Made by a program: the position numbers and the translations under genes. Shown here in pieces: positions 24,753 through 33,225 of a stretch of DNA of 64,000 bases. Each line of letters begins with the position of its first letter. Position 1 is the stretch's first letter. The stretch comes from Streptomyces sp. Edi2 (GTDB lineage: Bacteria; Actinomycetota; Actinomycetes; Streptomycetales; Streptomycetaceae): assembly GCF_040253635.1 (NCBI RefSeq), contig NZ_JBEJGX010000003.1:2542001-2606000 (forward strand), given 5' to 3'. Below the pieces are notes generated by a model, which was not told the origin of the DNA, ran no database searches, and saw only the letters and a program-made list of their open reading frames with translations.

Positions 24753-25628
24753 CTAGCTGTGCTCCACCACGGTGTCGGCCAGCACCGGCGCATCGTCGCG
24801 GTCGGCGGCGGTCACCGACACCTGGATCCGGCCGGGCTCTTGCCACAGGCCGATCCGCAGCGTCTCCCCCGGAAAGACCACCCCGGCAAAACGGGTGGTG
24901 TACGACCGCACGCGGGCCACATCGCCGCCGAGCAGTGTGTCGACCACGGCCTTGAGGGTCACCCCGTAGGTGCACAGCCCGTGCAGAATCGGCCGGTCGA
25001 ACCCGGCGAGCTTGGCGAAGCCGGGGTCGGCGTGCAGCGGATTCCAGTCGCCGGAGAGGCGGTAGAGCAGCGCCTGGTCCGGGCGGATGTGGCGTTCGGT
25101 GCGCAGGTCGGGGGCGCGGTCGGGGAGGTCGAGGCGGGCGGAGGGGCCGCGGTCGCCGCCGAAGCCGCCCTCACCGCGGACGAAGATCTGGGTGTCGCAG
25201 GTCCACAAGGGCCCGTCGTCGTCGGCGACTTCGGAGCGCAGCACGATGACGGCGGCCTTGCCCTTGTCGTACACGGCAGGGACGGACGAGGTCTGGGTGG
25301 CGCGGCCGTTCACCGGAAGGGCGCGGTGCACGGTGACGGTCTGGCCGCCGTGCAGGACCGCGGCGAGGTCGACGTCGATGCCCGGGGCGGAGAGCCCGCC
25401 GGCCAGGGCCATTCCCCCACCCGCGACGGTGGCGAAGGCAGGCAGGACGTGGAGTGCGCTCTCCAGGGTGTAGCGCAGTTCGTCCGGGTCGGTGGCGGGG
25501 TGAGGCTTCTCCGGGGTGGCCGCGCCGGCCCCGATGCCGAGGTGGTAGAGCTGGACGTCCTTGTGGTCCCAGGCGAGTTCGGTGGTCCGCGGCTCGGCGG
25601 AGGTGGCCTTGGCGGCGTCGATGGGCAT
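24753..25628 (-). CDS. MaoC-family enoyl-CoA hydratase 2 (Hsd4B-like)
   Basis: A 291-residue double-hotdog hydratase of the MFE-2/Hsd4B type that hydrates trans-2-enoyl-CoA to (R)-3-hydroxyacyl-CoA. The N-terminal inactive hotdog contains WDHKDVQLYHLGIGAG and LHVLPAFATV. The C-terminal half carries the hydratase 2 motif YRLSGDWNPLHADP, with catalytic Asp and His, then FDRPILHGLCTYG. The ATG at 25628 follows AAGGAG. It is the first gene of an operon with the alcohol dehydrogenase and SDR. A perfect KstR-type palindrome lies 122 bases upstream. Confidence 0.92.
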   Translation of the reverse strand: MPIDAAKATSAEPRTTELAWDHKDVQLYHLGIGAGAATPEKPHPATDPDELRYTLESALHVLPAFATVAGGGMALAGGLSAPGIDVDLAAVLHGGQTVTVHRALPVNGRATQTSSVPAVYDKGKAAVIVLRSEVADDDGPLWTCDTQIFVRGEGGFGGDRGPSARLDLPDRAPDLRTERHIRPDQALLYRLSGDWNPLHADPGFAKLAGFDRPILHGLCTYGVTLKAVVDTLLGGDVARVRSYTTRFAGVVFPGETLRIGLWQEPGRIQVSVTAADRDDAPVLADTVVEHS

Positions 25629-25749
25629 GGGGCTGCTTGCTCCTTCACCACGTTGTGAAGACCCCGGCCCGGCCGTCCGCACCGTCGACCGTGCCGGGGT
25701 CGCATCTGGTCGGCGCGGCCGCGCTCGGACAGCACACCACTCGCACTTC

Positions 25750-25763
25750 TAGAACGCGTTCTA
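25750..25763. promoter_or_regulatory. KstR-type operator (perfect) upstream of the maoC operon
   Basis: TAGAACGCGTTCTA matches TNNAACNNGTTNNA, the consensus known for mycobacterial KstR, and is a full palindrome extended by flanking C and G. It lies 122 bases before the maoC start. Confidence 0.85.
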
Positions 25764-25914
25764 GCCGATGGGTCTCATGTATAGCGGATCCGCAGCACGC
25801 CCGGAAGCCCCCTGACGCTGTGTCAGGTATGCTCGAATGCGCCGTGCTGCCCGCTGATCCCCCGGATCTCCCGCGCCGGCGCGCCCGTCACCCGGCCCCC
25901 GCCGCACCCAACCG

Positions 25915-25926
25915 TGACATTTGTCA
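25915..25926. promoter_or_regulatory. Palindrome TGACATTTGTCA upstream of the ABC/TCS operon
   Basis: A TGACA-TT-TGTCA inverted repeat about 85 bases before the ABC gene. Similar sites are bound by DesR-like NarL-family regulators, so the downstream response regulator is the natural candidate. Confidence 0.55.
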
Positions 25927-25975
25927 GGGCGGATCACACACATTCGCCTCTAACGCCCCGCGGCAACTCTCCGTA

Positions 25976-25988
25976 ATGTCATAGACAT
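25976..25988. promoter_or_regulatory. Palindrome ATGTCATAGACAT upstream of the ABC/TCS operon
   Basis: An ATGTC-ATA-GACAT inverted repeat 22 bases before the ABC start. It shares the TGTC/GACA half-site with the palindrome at 25915, 50 bases away. Confidence 0.5.
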
Positions 25989-26010
25989 CGAACGAGAGGC
26001 GGGGGTGGGC

Positions 26011-27015
26011 ATGGCACGGACGAAAGAACCGGTCAGCACTGCGTACACGACAGGCGGCGCCGCGGCGGTGGCATTCTCCGGGGTGACACGGAGTTATGGC
26101 GCGGTCAGGGCCGTGGAGGGGATGGACCTGGAGATCGCGGTGGGCGAGACGGTGGCGCTGCTCGGGCGCAACGGTGCGGGGAAGTCCACGTCCCTCACCA
26201 TGCTGCTGGGGTTGCTGCCGCCCAGCGGGGGCTCGGTGCAGCTGTTCGGGGGCACCCCGGAGGCGGCGGTGCGGGCGGGCAAAGTGGGCGCCATGCTGCA
26301 GGACGGCAAGCCCCTTCCGCGGGTCACCGTCCGCGAACTGGTCACGTTCGTCGCCGCCACCTACCCCCGCCCCATGGCGGTCACGGAGGCCCTGGAGCTG
26401 GCGGGCCTGAGCGAGTTCGGCGGGCGGCGGGTGGACCGGCTGTCCGGCGGGCAGGCCCAGCGGGTCCGCTTCGCGGTGGCGCTGGCCGGCAACCCGGAAC
26501 TGCTGGTGCTCGACGAGCCGACCGCGGCGCTGGATGTCGAGGCCCGCCGCGCCTTCTGGCGCTCGATGCGCGCATACGCCCGGCGCGGCAACACCATCGT
26601 GTTCTCCACGCACTATCTGGAGGAGGCCGATGAGCACGCCGACCGGATCGTGGTGATGGACGGCGGCCGGGTGGTCGCCGACGGCAGCGGCGAGGCGATC
26701 AAGCGGCGGGCCGGCGGCACGCTGGTCTCCTTCGACCTCGCGGGCGCGGCGACCGGGCCGCTGGCCGAACTGCCCGGCGTGAGCGCTCTGGAGGTGCGCG
26801 GCGACCGCGCACTGCTGCGGACGACGGATTCCGATGCGACCGTGGTGGCGCTGGCCGGGCTCGGGCTCGTCCGCGCACTGCAGGTCACCCCCACCGGCCT
26901 GGAGGACGCCTTCCTCGCCCTCACCTCCGGGCACGCTGCCCCCACCTCCGGCAACGCCGCCGGCCACACCCCGGCACGTAACGCCGCCACCCGGTCCGCG
27001 AAGGAGCTTGCGTGA
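26011..27015 (+). CDS. ABC transporter ATP-binding protein
   Basis: A 334-residue ATPase of an ABC-2 (drug/lipid export) transporter. Walker A GRNGAGKST, Q-loop region MLQDGKPLPRV, signature RLSGGQAQR, Walker B LLVLDEPTAALD and the H-loop STHYLEEADEHADRI are intact. The C-terminal 100 residues are the extra domain usual for ABC-2 ATPases, ending in a Thr/Ala-rich tail. The ATG at 26011 is used; a GTG at 26005 after GAGAGG is an alternative. Its stop overlaps the permease start. It is the first of four co-directional genes: ATPase, permease, histidine kinase, response regulator. Confidence 0.93.
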   Translation: MARTKEPVSTAYTTGGAAAVAFSGVTRSYGAVRAVEGMDLEIAVGETVALLGRNGAGKSTSLTMLLGLLPPSGGSVQLFGGTPEAAVRAGKVGAMLQDGKPLPRVTVRELVTFVAATYPRPMAVTEALELAGLSEFGGRRVDRLSGGQAQRVRFAVALAGNPELLVLDEPTAALDVEARRAFWRSMRAYARRGNTIVFSTHYLEEADEHADRIVVMDGGRVVADGSGEAIKRRAGGTLVSFDLAGAATGPLAELPGVSALEVRGDRALLRTTDSDATVVALAGLGLVRALQVTPTGLEDAFLALTSGHAAPTSGNAAGHTPARNAATRSAKELA

Positions 27016-27743
27016 TGCTCGACTACGTCCGCCTCGAAGTGCGTCGCACCCTGCGCGACCGGGGCTTTGTCATCTTCGGCATCGGGATGCCGGTGCTGAT
27101 GTATGTGCTGATGACCAACATCGGCGCGGGTCCCGGCGGCGCCGGCATGGCGTGGAAGACCGCGTCGATGGTCGGTATGGCCGCATACGGCGCGCTGGGC
27201 GCGGCGATCGGCACGGGCACGGGCGTCGCCGAGGACAAACAGCTGGGCTGGCTGCGGCAGCTGCGCATCACCCCGCTGAGCCCGGTACGGGTCGTCGTGG
27301 GCCGCGGGCTGACCGGCTCGGTGACGGTGCTGCCGGCCATCGCCTCCGTACTGCTGGTGGGTGCGCTGGTCAACGGCGTCCGGATGCCGGCCTGGCAGTG
27401 GGCCGCGCTGGCCGGGCTGCTGTGGATCGGCACCGCCCCCTTCACCCTGCTCGGCCTCGGCAACGGCTACCGTCTCTCCGCCCAGTCCACCGGCATGGTC
27501 AACACGGGCTGCATGCTGCTGCTGTCGATCATCGGGGGTCTGTGGTTCCCGGCCGAGCTGTTCCCCGGCTGGCTGCGCTCCCTGTCGTCCTGGACCCCCG
27601 GCAACCGCTTCGCCGAGCTCGGCCAGAGCGTCACCCAGGGCAGCGCTCCGGGCCTGGGCACAGTAGCGGTGCTGGCCGCCTGGCTGGCACTCTTCGGCGG
27701 ATATGCGGTGTACGCGTACCGTCGGGCCGCACGAACGGTGTGA
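27015..27743 (+). CDS. ABC-2 type transporter permease
   Basis: A 242-residue integral membrane protein with about six membrane helices (MPVLMYVLMT, GMAAYGALGAAIG, VLPAIASVLLVGALV, WAALAGLLWIG, GCMLLLSIIGGLWF, VAVLAAWLALFGGYAVYA). The sequence fits the ABC-2 permease family, as in two-component-linked exporters such as DrrB or YvfS. The ATG overlaps the ATPase stop by one base (TGATG); a GTG one codon earlier is possible. The substrate is unknown; the linked sensor kinase suggests membrane lipid state or an antimicrobial. Confidence 0.9.
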   Translation: MLDYVRLEVRRTLRDRGFVIFGIGMPVLMYVLMTNIGAGPGGAGMAWKTASMVGMAAYGALGAAIGTGTGVAEDKQLGWLRQLRITPLSPVRVVVGRGLTGSVTVLPAIASVLLVGALVNGVRMPAWQWAALAGLLWIGTAPFTLLGLGNGYRLSAQSTGMVNTGCMLLLSIIGGLWFPAELFPGWLRSLSSWTPGNRFAELGQSVTQGSAPGLGTVAVLAAWLALFGGYAVYAYRRAARTV

Positions 27744-27749
27744 TCGACG

Positions 27750-29225
27750 ATGGTGCAGACCGGGGAAGTGACAGTGCAGCACAGCAAGCAGCGGGCCGCC
27801 GGTGACGGCGAGCCCGGCGGCGCGGGGGGCGCCGGCGACCCCACGTGCCGGCCGAAGCGGCCGGGCAGGACGACGGACCGGGGGCCGGGCAAGTATGCCT
27901 TCCTGCCGTGGCTGCTGATGGGCCTGGGCGCCTTTTCCAACATCATCCAGGGCAAGACGGGCAACCCCTGGCTGGCCGGTCTCGGGCTGCTCGCCTTCAA
28001 TTCCCTCTACATCAGCGTCGTCTGGTCGTCCTTCGACCCGCGGCTGCGGGACTCCCGCCGTCCGCTGTACGCGCTGGGCCTGCTGACCGCCGTGACCTTC
28101 GCCATCGCCCTCGGGTTCGGCGGCAACTGGTTCCTGTTCTTCCCGCTGCTGTCGCTGGCCTCCGGCACGGTCCGTGCCCTGCGCGGCAAGAGGCTCGCCC
28201 TCTGGCTGATCACGCTCAGCGGCACGGCCGGATATCTGGTCGGCTGGCACGGCGGCCCCCACCCATGGGGCTCGTTCGGCATCGGCTACGGCACCTTCCT
28301 GTCCGGCACGGTGACGGCCACGGTCCTCAGCCTGTTCGACACCATCCAGGAGCTGAACACCACCCGTCAGGAGCTGGCCCGCAGCGCCGTCGAGAAGGAA
28401 CGGCTGCGCTTCTCCCGCGATCTGCACGACCTGCTGGGGCACACCCTGTCCGTGGTGGTGGTCAAGGCCGAGGCGGTCCGCCGGCTGGCCCCGCGCAATC
28501 TGGAGGCGGCGCTCGCCCAGGCCGCCGATATCGAGGCGGTCGGCCGGCAGGCGCTGACCGAGATCCGCGAGGCGGTCACCGGCTACCGCGAGGGCAGTCT
28601 GACCACCGAGCTGGACCGGGCACGCTCGGTGCTGGAGGCGGCCGGTATCGAACCCGTCGTACGGCAGGCGGGACCGCCGCTGCCCCCGCAGGCCGGTGCG
28701 CTGCTGGGCTGGGTGGTCCGCGAGGGGGTCACCAACACCGTCCGGCACAGCGGTGCCACCCGCTGCGAGATCGACGTGCACGCCGACGAGGAGCGGGTAC
28801 GGCTGACGCTCACGGACGACGGCCGCGGTCCCGTAAGCTCCGGTGCTGCCCCGGCCCCCGGCCTGGCCTGGCTGCGCGACCGCGTCCCGGGGCGCGACGG
28901 CGGCCCGGGCGGGGACGATCCGGACGGCGGCGGGCCGGGCGGCTACGGGGTACGGGACGAGTTGAGTACTACGGGCGGTGCGCACGGTCCGGACGGCACG
29001 GGCCGCCCGGAGCCCGCGCACGGCTCCGGCGAGCCGGACGGCACGGCACCGGCCGGCCCTCGGGGACCGGTGGGCGGCACCGGGCTGAAGGGGCTGGCCG
29101 AGCGGCTGGCCGCGGCGGGCGGCACGCTGCGCAGCGGCCCGGACGGCCGGCGCGGCTTCCGTGTCACGGCAGAACTGCCGGTCGGCACGGGTGATATGGC
29201 GGACGTGGAGGAGTTGACCAGGTGA
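27750..29225 (+). CDS. Sensor histidine kinase (HisKA_3, DesK/NarX class)
   Basis: A 491-residue kinase. After a charged N-terminus, five or six membrane helices occupy about residues 45-190 (FLPWLLMGLGAF, AGLGLLAFNSLYISVVW, LGLLTAVTFAIALGFG, FLFFPLLSLASG, LWLITLSGTAGYLVGW). The HisKA_3 dimer domain has the phosphoacceptor His in FSRDLHDLLGHTLSVV. The ATPase domain has VVREGVTNTVRHSGAT and LTDDGRG. A long Gly/Asp/Pro-rich insert (about residues 375-440) separates that motif from GGTGLKGLAERLAAAGG, an unusual feature. The stop overlaps the response regulator GTG. Confidence 0.92.
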   Translation: MVQTGEVTVQHSKQRAAGDGEPGGAGGAGDPTCRPKRPGRTTDRGPGKYAFLPWLLMGLGAFSNIIQGKTGNPWLAGLGLLAFNSLYISVVWSSFDPRLRDSRRPLYALGLLTAVTFAIALGFGGNWFLFFPLLSLASGTVRALRGKRLALWLITLSGTAGYLVGWHGGPHPWGSFGIGYGTFLSGTVTATVLSLFDTIQELNTTRQELARSAVEKERLRFSRDLHDLLGHTLSVVVVKAEAVRRLAPRNLEAALAQAADIEAVGRQALTEIREAVTGYREGSLTTELDRARSVLEAAGIEPVVRQAGPPLPPQAGALLGWVVREGVTNTVRHSGATRCEIDVHADEERVRLTLTDDGRGPVSSGAAPAPGLAWLRDRVPGRDGGPGGDDPDGGGPGGYGVRDELSTTGGAHGPDGTGRPEPAHGSGEPDGTAPAGPRGPVGGTGLKGLAERLAAAGGTLRSGPDGRRGFRVTAELPVGTGDMADVEELTR

Positions 29226-29827
29226 TCAAGGTCCTGCTGGCAGAGGACCAGGGGATGATGCGGGGCGCGCTGGCGCTGCTGCTCGACCTGGAGGAGGACA
29301 TGCAGGTCGTGGCCCAGGTCGCGGCGGGCGATCAGATCGTCGCCGCCGCCCTGGACGCCCGCCCCGACATCGCCCTCCTGGACATCGAACTCCCCGGCCG
29401 CAGCGGCCTGGACGCCGCGGCCGACCTGCGCACACAGCTGCCGTCCTGCAAGGTGCTGATCGTGACGACCTTCGGCCGCCCCGGCTATCTGCGCCGCGCG
29501 ATGGAGGCCGGTGCGTCCGGCTTCCTGGTGAAGGACGGCCCGGTGGAGGAACTGGCGGCAGCGATCCGCCGCGTGCTCGCCGGCGAGCGGGTCATCGACC
29601 CCGGCCTCGCCGCGGCAGCGCTGAGCGCCGGCCCCAACCCCCTGACCCAGCGCGAACGCGATGTCCTCGCCGCCGCCGTGGACGGCGCCACGGTCGCCGA
29701 TATCGCGGGCAAGCTCCACCTCTCCCAGGCCACCGTCCGCAACTACCTCTCCGCGGCCATCGGCAAGACCGGCACCCGCAACCGCATGGAGGCGGTCCGG
29801 GCGGCGCGGCGGAACGGCTGGTTGTAG
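29222..29827 (+). CDS. NarL/LuxR-family response regulator
   Basis: A 201-residue regulator. The receiver domain opens IKVLLAEDQGMMRGALALLLD with the acidic pocket, phosphoacceptor Asp in PDIALLDIELPG and Lys in GASGFLVKDGP. The C-terminal LuxR HTH reads LTQRERDVLAAAVDG and VADIAGKLHLSQATVRNYLSAAIGKTG. The GTG overlaps the kinase stop by four bases (GTGA), so the pair is translationally coupled. The two TGTCA-type palindromes before the ABC genes are candidate targets. Confidence 0.95.
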   Translation: MIKVLLAEDQGMMRGALALLLDLEEDMQVVAQVAAGDQIVAAALDARPDIALLDIELPGRSGLDAAADLRTQLPSCKVLIVTTFGRPGYLRRAMEAGASGFLVKDGPVEELAAAIRRVLAGERVIDPGLAAAALSAGPNPLTQRERDVLAAAVDGATVADIAGKLHLSQATVRNYLSAAIGKTGTRNRMEAVRAARRNGWL

Positions 29828-29879
29828 GGGGAGGCAGCGGGCCGGAGAGACGGAAGGCCGGAGGGCTTCCGCGGGGCCG

Positions 29880-29995
29880 GCTCAGTCGTGGGCGGCTCAA
29901 CCGCGGGTGGCTCGGCCGTGGGCGGCTCGACCGCGGGTGGCTCACCCGCGGGCAGCTCAACCGCGGGTGGCTCACCCATGGGCCGCTCAGCCGTG
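29880..29995. repeat. 15-bp tandem repeats between response regulator and MFS genes
   Basis: About eight degenerate units of 15 bases of the type GGCGGCTCAACCGCG / GGTGGCTCACCCATG, running up to the MFS stop. They occupy the space between two convergent genes. Confidence 0.85.
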
Positions 29996-31435
29996 GGCGG
30001 CGTCCGCGCGTCGCCGGGGCAGTGCGAGGACCATCAGCACGATGCTGACCAGCAGGATCATGGAGCCGACCTGGAAGGCCAGGCCGTAACCGTTCGCCAG
30101 GGCCTTCGGGCCACCGTGACCCGCCGCGATACGGGACGCGGCGACGGTCGACAGGACCGACAGGCCCAGCGCGCCGCCCATCTGGCGGGAGGTATTGATC
30201 AGGCCGGAGACCAGCCCCTGGTCGGCGGGGTCGGCGCCGGACGTGGCGATCGCCGCGATCGGCGTCGCCGTCAGCCCGGCGCCCAGGGCCATCAGGATGC
30301 CGGGGCCGAGGATCGTGCCGAGATAGGTGCCGTCGACGTCCATCGTCCCCTGCCACGCCATACCGGACGCGGAGATCACCGCACCGGTGACGGCCAGGGT
30401 CTTGGCACCCACCCGGTTCATCAGCCGCGGTCCGAGCTTGGAGCCCAGCACGATGGAGAGCGAGTGCGGGATGAAGGAGAGCCCGGCCTCCAGGGGCCGG
30501 TAGCCCAGCACGTTCTGCACGTACAGCGACAGGAAGTACCACATGGAGAACATCGCGGCGCCGGCCAGCACCATCGCCGCGTTCGCCGAGGAGACCGAGC
30601 GCACCCGGAAGAGCCCCAGTGGCATCAGCGGAGCCTTGGCCCGCGCCTCGACGGCCAGGAACGCCGCGATCACGACCAGCCCGGCGGCCAGCGGCAGCAG
30701 CGCGGAGGCCGAGGCCCAGCCGTCCGTCTCGGTCTGCACGATCCCGTACGCCACCAGCGCGAGCCCGGCGGTCACCAGCACCGCGCCGGGCGCATCCAGC
30801 CGCCGCCCGGCGCCCTGCCTGCTCTCGGTGAGCCACCACACCGCACCGGCCAGCACCAGCGCCCCGACCGGGACATTGATCAGCAACACCCAGCGCCATG
30901 ACAGGTATTCGGTGAGCACCCCACCGACCAGACCGCCCACCGCGCCACCGCCGGCACCGACCGCCGTCCAGGTGGCGATGGCTCGGTTACGGGCCGGACC
31001 GGGCGGAAACGACGTGGTCAGGATCGTGAGGGTGGCCGGTGCGAGCACGGCGGCGCCGACGCCCTGGACCGTCCGGGCCGCGATCAGCTGCCAGGACTGC
31101 TGGGCCAGCCCGCCGCCCAGGCTCGCGACGGTGAACAGCGCCAGGCCGAGGACGAAGATCCGCTTACGGCCGAAGAGATCGGCGGCCCGGCCGCCGAGCA
31201 GCATGAAGCCGGCGAAGGTGATCACGTACGCGTTGACGATCCACTGCAGGCCCAGTTCGCTCAGGCCCAGCCCGGTCCGCATGGCGGGCAGGGCGACGTT
31301 CACGACGGAGACGTCCAGGACGACCAGGAACTGCCCCGCACACACCAGCAGCATCACCAGCCAGGCCGGTGCGGCCGTCCGGCGCTTGGTGTCGGGCATG
31401 GTGGCGGGGGCGGCTATCGGCGGCATGCCGCCCAT
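29987..31435 (-). CDS. MFS transporter, DHA2 drug:H+ antiporter family (EmrB/QacA)
   Basis: A multidrug-type exporter of about 482 residues with 14 predicted helices. It has the DHA2 features VLDVSVVNVALPAM in helix 1, motif A GGRAADLFGRKRIF, and GGLVGGVLTEYLSWRWVLLINVPVG in helix 5, where motif C lies. The start is uncertain: the ATG at 31435 (MGGMPPIAAP) or at 31399 (MPDTKRRTA) both fit; the upstream extension looks non-coding. It is convergent with the two-component operon and not obviously co-regulated with the catabolic genes. The substrate is unknown. Confidence 0.9.
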   Translation of the reverse strand: MGGMPPIAAPATMPDTKRRTAAPAWLVMLLVCAGQFLVVLDVSVVNVALPAMRTGLGLSELGLQWIVNAYVITFAGFMLLGGRAADLFGRKRIFVLGLALFTVASLGGGLAQQSWQLIAARTVQGVGAAVLAPATLTILTTSFPPGPARNRAIATWTAVGAGGGAVGGLVGGVLTEYLSWRWVLLINVPVGALVLAGAVWWLTESRQGAGRRLDAPGAVLVTAGLALVAYGIVQTETDGWASASALLPLAAGLVVIAAFLAVEARAKAPLMPLGLFRVRSVSSANAAMVLAGAAMFSMWYFLSLYVQNVLGYRPLEAGLSFIPHSLSIVLGSKLGPRLMNRVGAKTLAVTGAVISASGMAWQGTMDVDGTYLGTILGPGILMALGAGLTATPIAAIATSGADPADQGLVSGLINTSRQMGGALGLSVLSTVAASRIAAGHGGPKALANGYGLAFQVGSMILLVSIVLMVLALPRRRADAAHG

Positions 31436-31581
31436 GCTCGCATTCGCCGCTTGCCTCCCGCATCGGTATATCGGTGCACAGGCCACCTGACCGGAGGCCT
31501 AGGCCGCCGGACGGAGGTCCCGGGGAGGGGCGCGGCCGAGGGGAGGGCGCAGGCGGGAGGGTGAGGCTTGAGAGGGCGGGG

Positions 31582-31603
31582 CCTTAGGGGCGGGCCCCTA
31601 AGG
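31582..31603 (-). terminator. Hairpin downstream of the SCP2-thiolase gene
   Basis: CCTTAGGGGC pairs perfectly with GCCCCTAAGG over a GG loop, 130 bases past the stop of the minus-strand thiolase gene. Confidence 0.6.
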
Positions 31604-31731
31604 GGCAGGAAGGCCCCCACTGGGCCAACTACCCGCATAATGGCCTCAGTTACCGTATCAACCCGGTCGCATCGACGCAGTCGCATCGGCTCGGCCATCT
31701 CGACTCGGCCACCTCGACTCGGCCGCGAAGA

Positions 31732-32925
31732 TCACCTGCGCAGCAAGGTCACCACCGCGGCGCCGCCCAGGCCGATGTTGTGCGCCAGGCCCACCCGGGC
31801 ACCGGGGGCCTGCCGTTCGCCCGCCGTGCCGCGGAGCTGCCAGACCAGCTCGGCGGTCTGCGCCAGCCCCGTCGCGCCCAGCGGATGCCCCTTGGAGATC
31901 AGACCACCGGACGGGTTGACCACCCAGCGGCCGCCGTGGGTCGTGGCACCGTCGGCGACCAGCTTCCCCGACTCCCCGTCCGCGCACATGCCCAGGGCCT
32001 CGTACGTCAGCAGCTCATTGATGGAGAAGCAGTCGTGCAGCTCGATGACGTCGACGTCCTCGATGCCGAGGCCGGAGGCCGCGAAGACCTGCCGGGCCGC
32101 GGCCCGTGTCATGGGCTTGCCGACGGCATCGATGCAGGAACCGGAGGAGAAGCTTTCCTCGGTGTCGGTCGTCATGGCCTGCGCCACGATCTCCACCGCC
32201 CGGTCCGCCAGGCCGTGTTCGCGGACGAACCGCTCGGAGGCGACCACGGCCGCGGCCGCACCGTCGGAGGTCGGAGAGCACTGCAGCTTGGTCAGCGGCC
32301 GGTGGATGGTCCTGGCGGCCAGGATCTCCTCGACGGTGTAGACGTCCTGGAACTGAGCGTAGGGGTTGTGGGCGGAGTGCCGGTGGTTCTTGGCCCCGAC
32401 CGCGGCGAGCTGTTCGGCGGTGGTGCCGTGGCGCTCCATGTGTTCACGGGCCGCGTTGCCGAAGATCTGGGCGGTGGGCGGCGTCATCTCGAAGCCGTGG
32501 GCGGCGGCCATCACGCCGTAGTGGCGGGCCACCGGGGAAGTCTGGAAATCGCCGCTGTCCGCGCCGCCGCCCAGCGCGCCCCGCTTCATCTTCTCGAAGC
32601 CGAGCGCCATGACACAGTCGTTGATCCCGGCCTCGACGAACTGGCGCGCCATCATCAGCGCGGTCGAGGCGGTCGCGCAGTTGTTGTTGACGTTGTAGAC
32701 CGGGATGCCGGTCAGTCCCAGTTCGTAGGCGGCGCGCTGGCCTGCCGTCGAGGCCTGGTAGCAGAAGCCGACCGGTAGCTGCTCGACCGCCTCGTAGCCG
32801 ATCCCGGCGTCGGCCAGCGCCTTGGAGCCCGCCTCCTTCGCCATGTCCCAGTACTGCCATTCGCGGGTCTCGGGCTTCTCGAACTTCGTCATCCCGACGC
32901 CGACGAGGTACGCCTTGCCAGCCAT
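31732..32925 (-). CDS. SCP2-type thiolase / lipid-transfer protein (Ltp-like)
   Basis: A 397-residue thiolase-fold protein of the SCP-x/Ltp branch. Members of this branch include steroid side-chain aldolases Ltp2-4, which release propionyl-CoA by retro-aldol cleavage. The active-site Cys is in NNNCATASTALMMAR, the HDCFS motif follows ELHDCFSINE, and GGLISKGHPLGATGLAQ supplies the His. The ATG at 32925 has AGGAGG six bases upstream. It lies downstream of the double acyl-CoA dehydrogenase on the same strand. Known Ltp2-type aldolases need a DUF35 partner protein; none is encoded in this window. Confidence 0.9.
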   Translation of the reverse strand: MAGKAYLVGVGMTKFEKPETREWQYWDMAKEAGSKALADAGIGYEAVEQLPVGFCYQASTAGQRAAYELGLTGIPVYNVNNNCATASTALMMARQFVEAGINDCVMALGFEKMKRGALGGGADSGDFQTSPVARHYGVMAAAHGFEMTPPTAQIFGNAAREHMERHGTTAEQLAAVGAKNHRHSAHNPYAQFQDVYTVEEILAARTIHRPLTKLQCSPTSDGAAAAVVASERFVREHGLADRAVEIVAQAMTTDTEESFSSGSCIDAVGKPMTRAAARQVFAASGLGIEDVDVIELHDCFSINELLTYEALGMCADGESGKLVADGATTHGGRWVVNPSGGLISKGHPLGATGLAQTAELVWQLRGTAGERQAPGARVGLAHNIGLGGAAVVTLLRR

Positions 32926-32985
32926 GCATGTCCTCCTGGAAGTGGCCGGATCCGGGGAGCCGGGTCCGGGCATACAGATCGGAAC

Positions 32986-33175
32986 AGGGCATTCACATCA
33001 AGGGCATTCACATCAGGTGCATTCAGACCAGGAGCCCTCGGACCAAGGGCCGGCTCAGAGGGCAGATCAGGGTCTGACTCAGGGACTGCCCCAGGGACTG
33101 ACTCCGGGTCTGACTCAGGGACTGCCCCAGGGACTGACTCCGGGTCTGACTCAGGGCCTGCCCCAGGGAGGCAGA
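32986..33175. repeat. Tandem repeats between the acyl-CoA dehydrogenase and thiolase genes
   Basis: A GGGCATTCACATCA-type 15-base repeat at about 32986-33033 is followed by a 36-base unit starting GGTCTGACTCAGGGACTGCC at 33071, 33107 and 33143 (the last partial). The 36-base copies are near identical, implying recent expansion. Together they fill most of the 300-base gap. Confidence 0.92.
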
Positions 33176-33225
33176 TGCGGGGAGTCAGGCCAGGAGGCCA
33201 GACCTGACGGGCCAGGCCGGCGGGG

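Noticed and set aside
33071..33172. Considered as a CRISPR array because of 36-bp units
   Set aside because: The 36-base copies are head-to-tail with no unique spacers.
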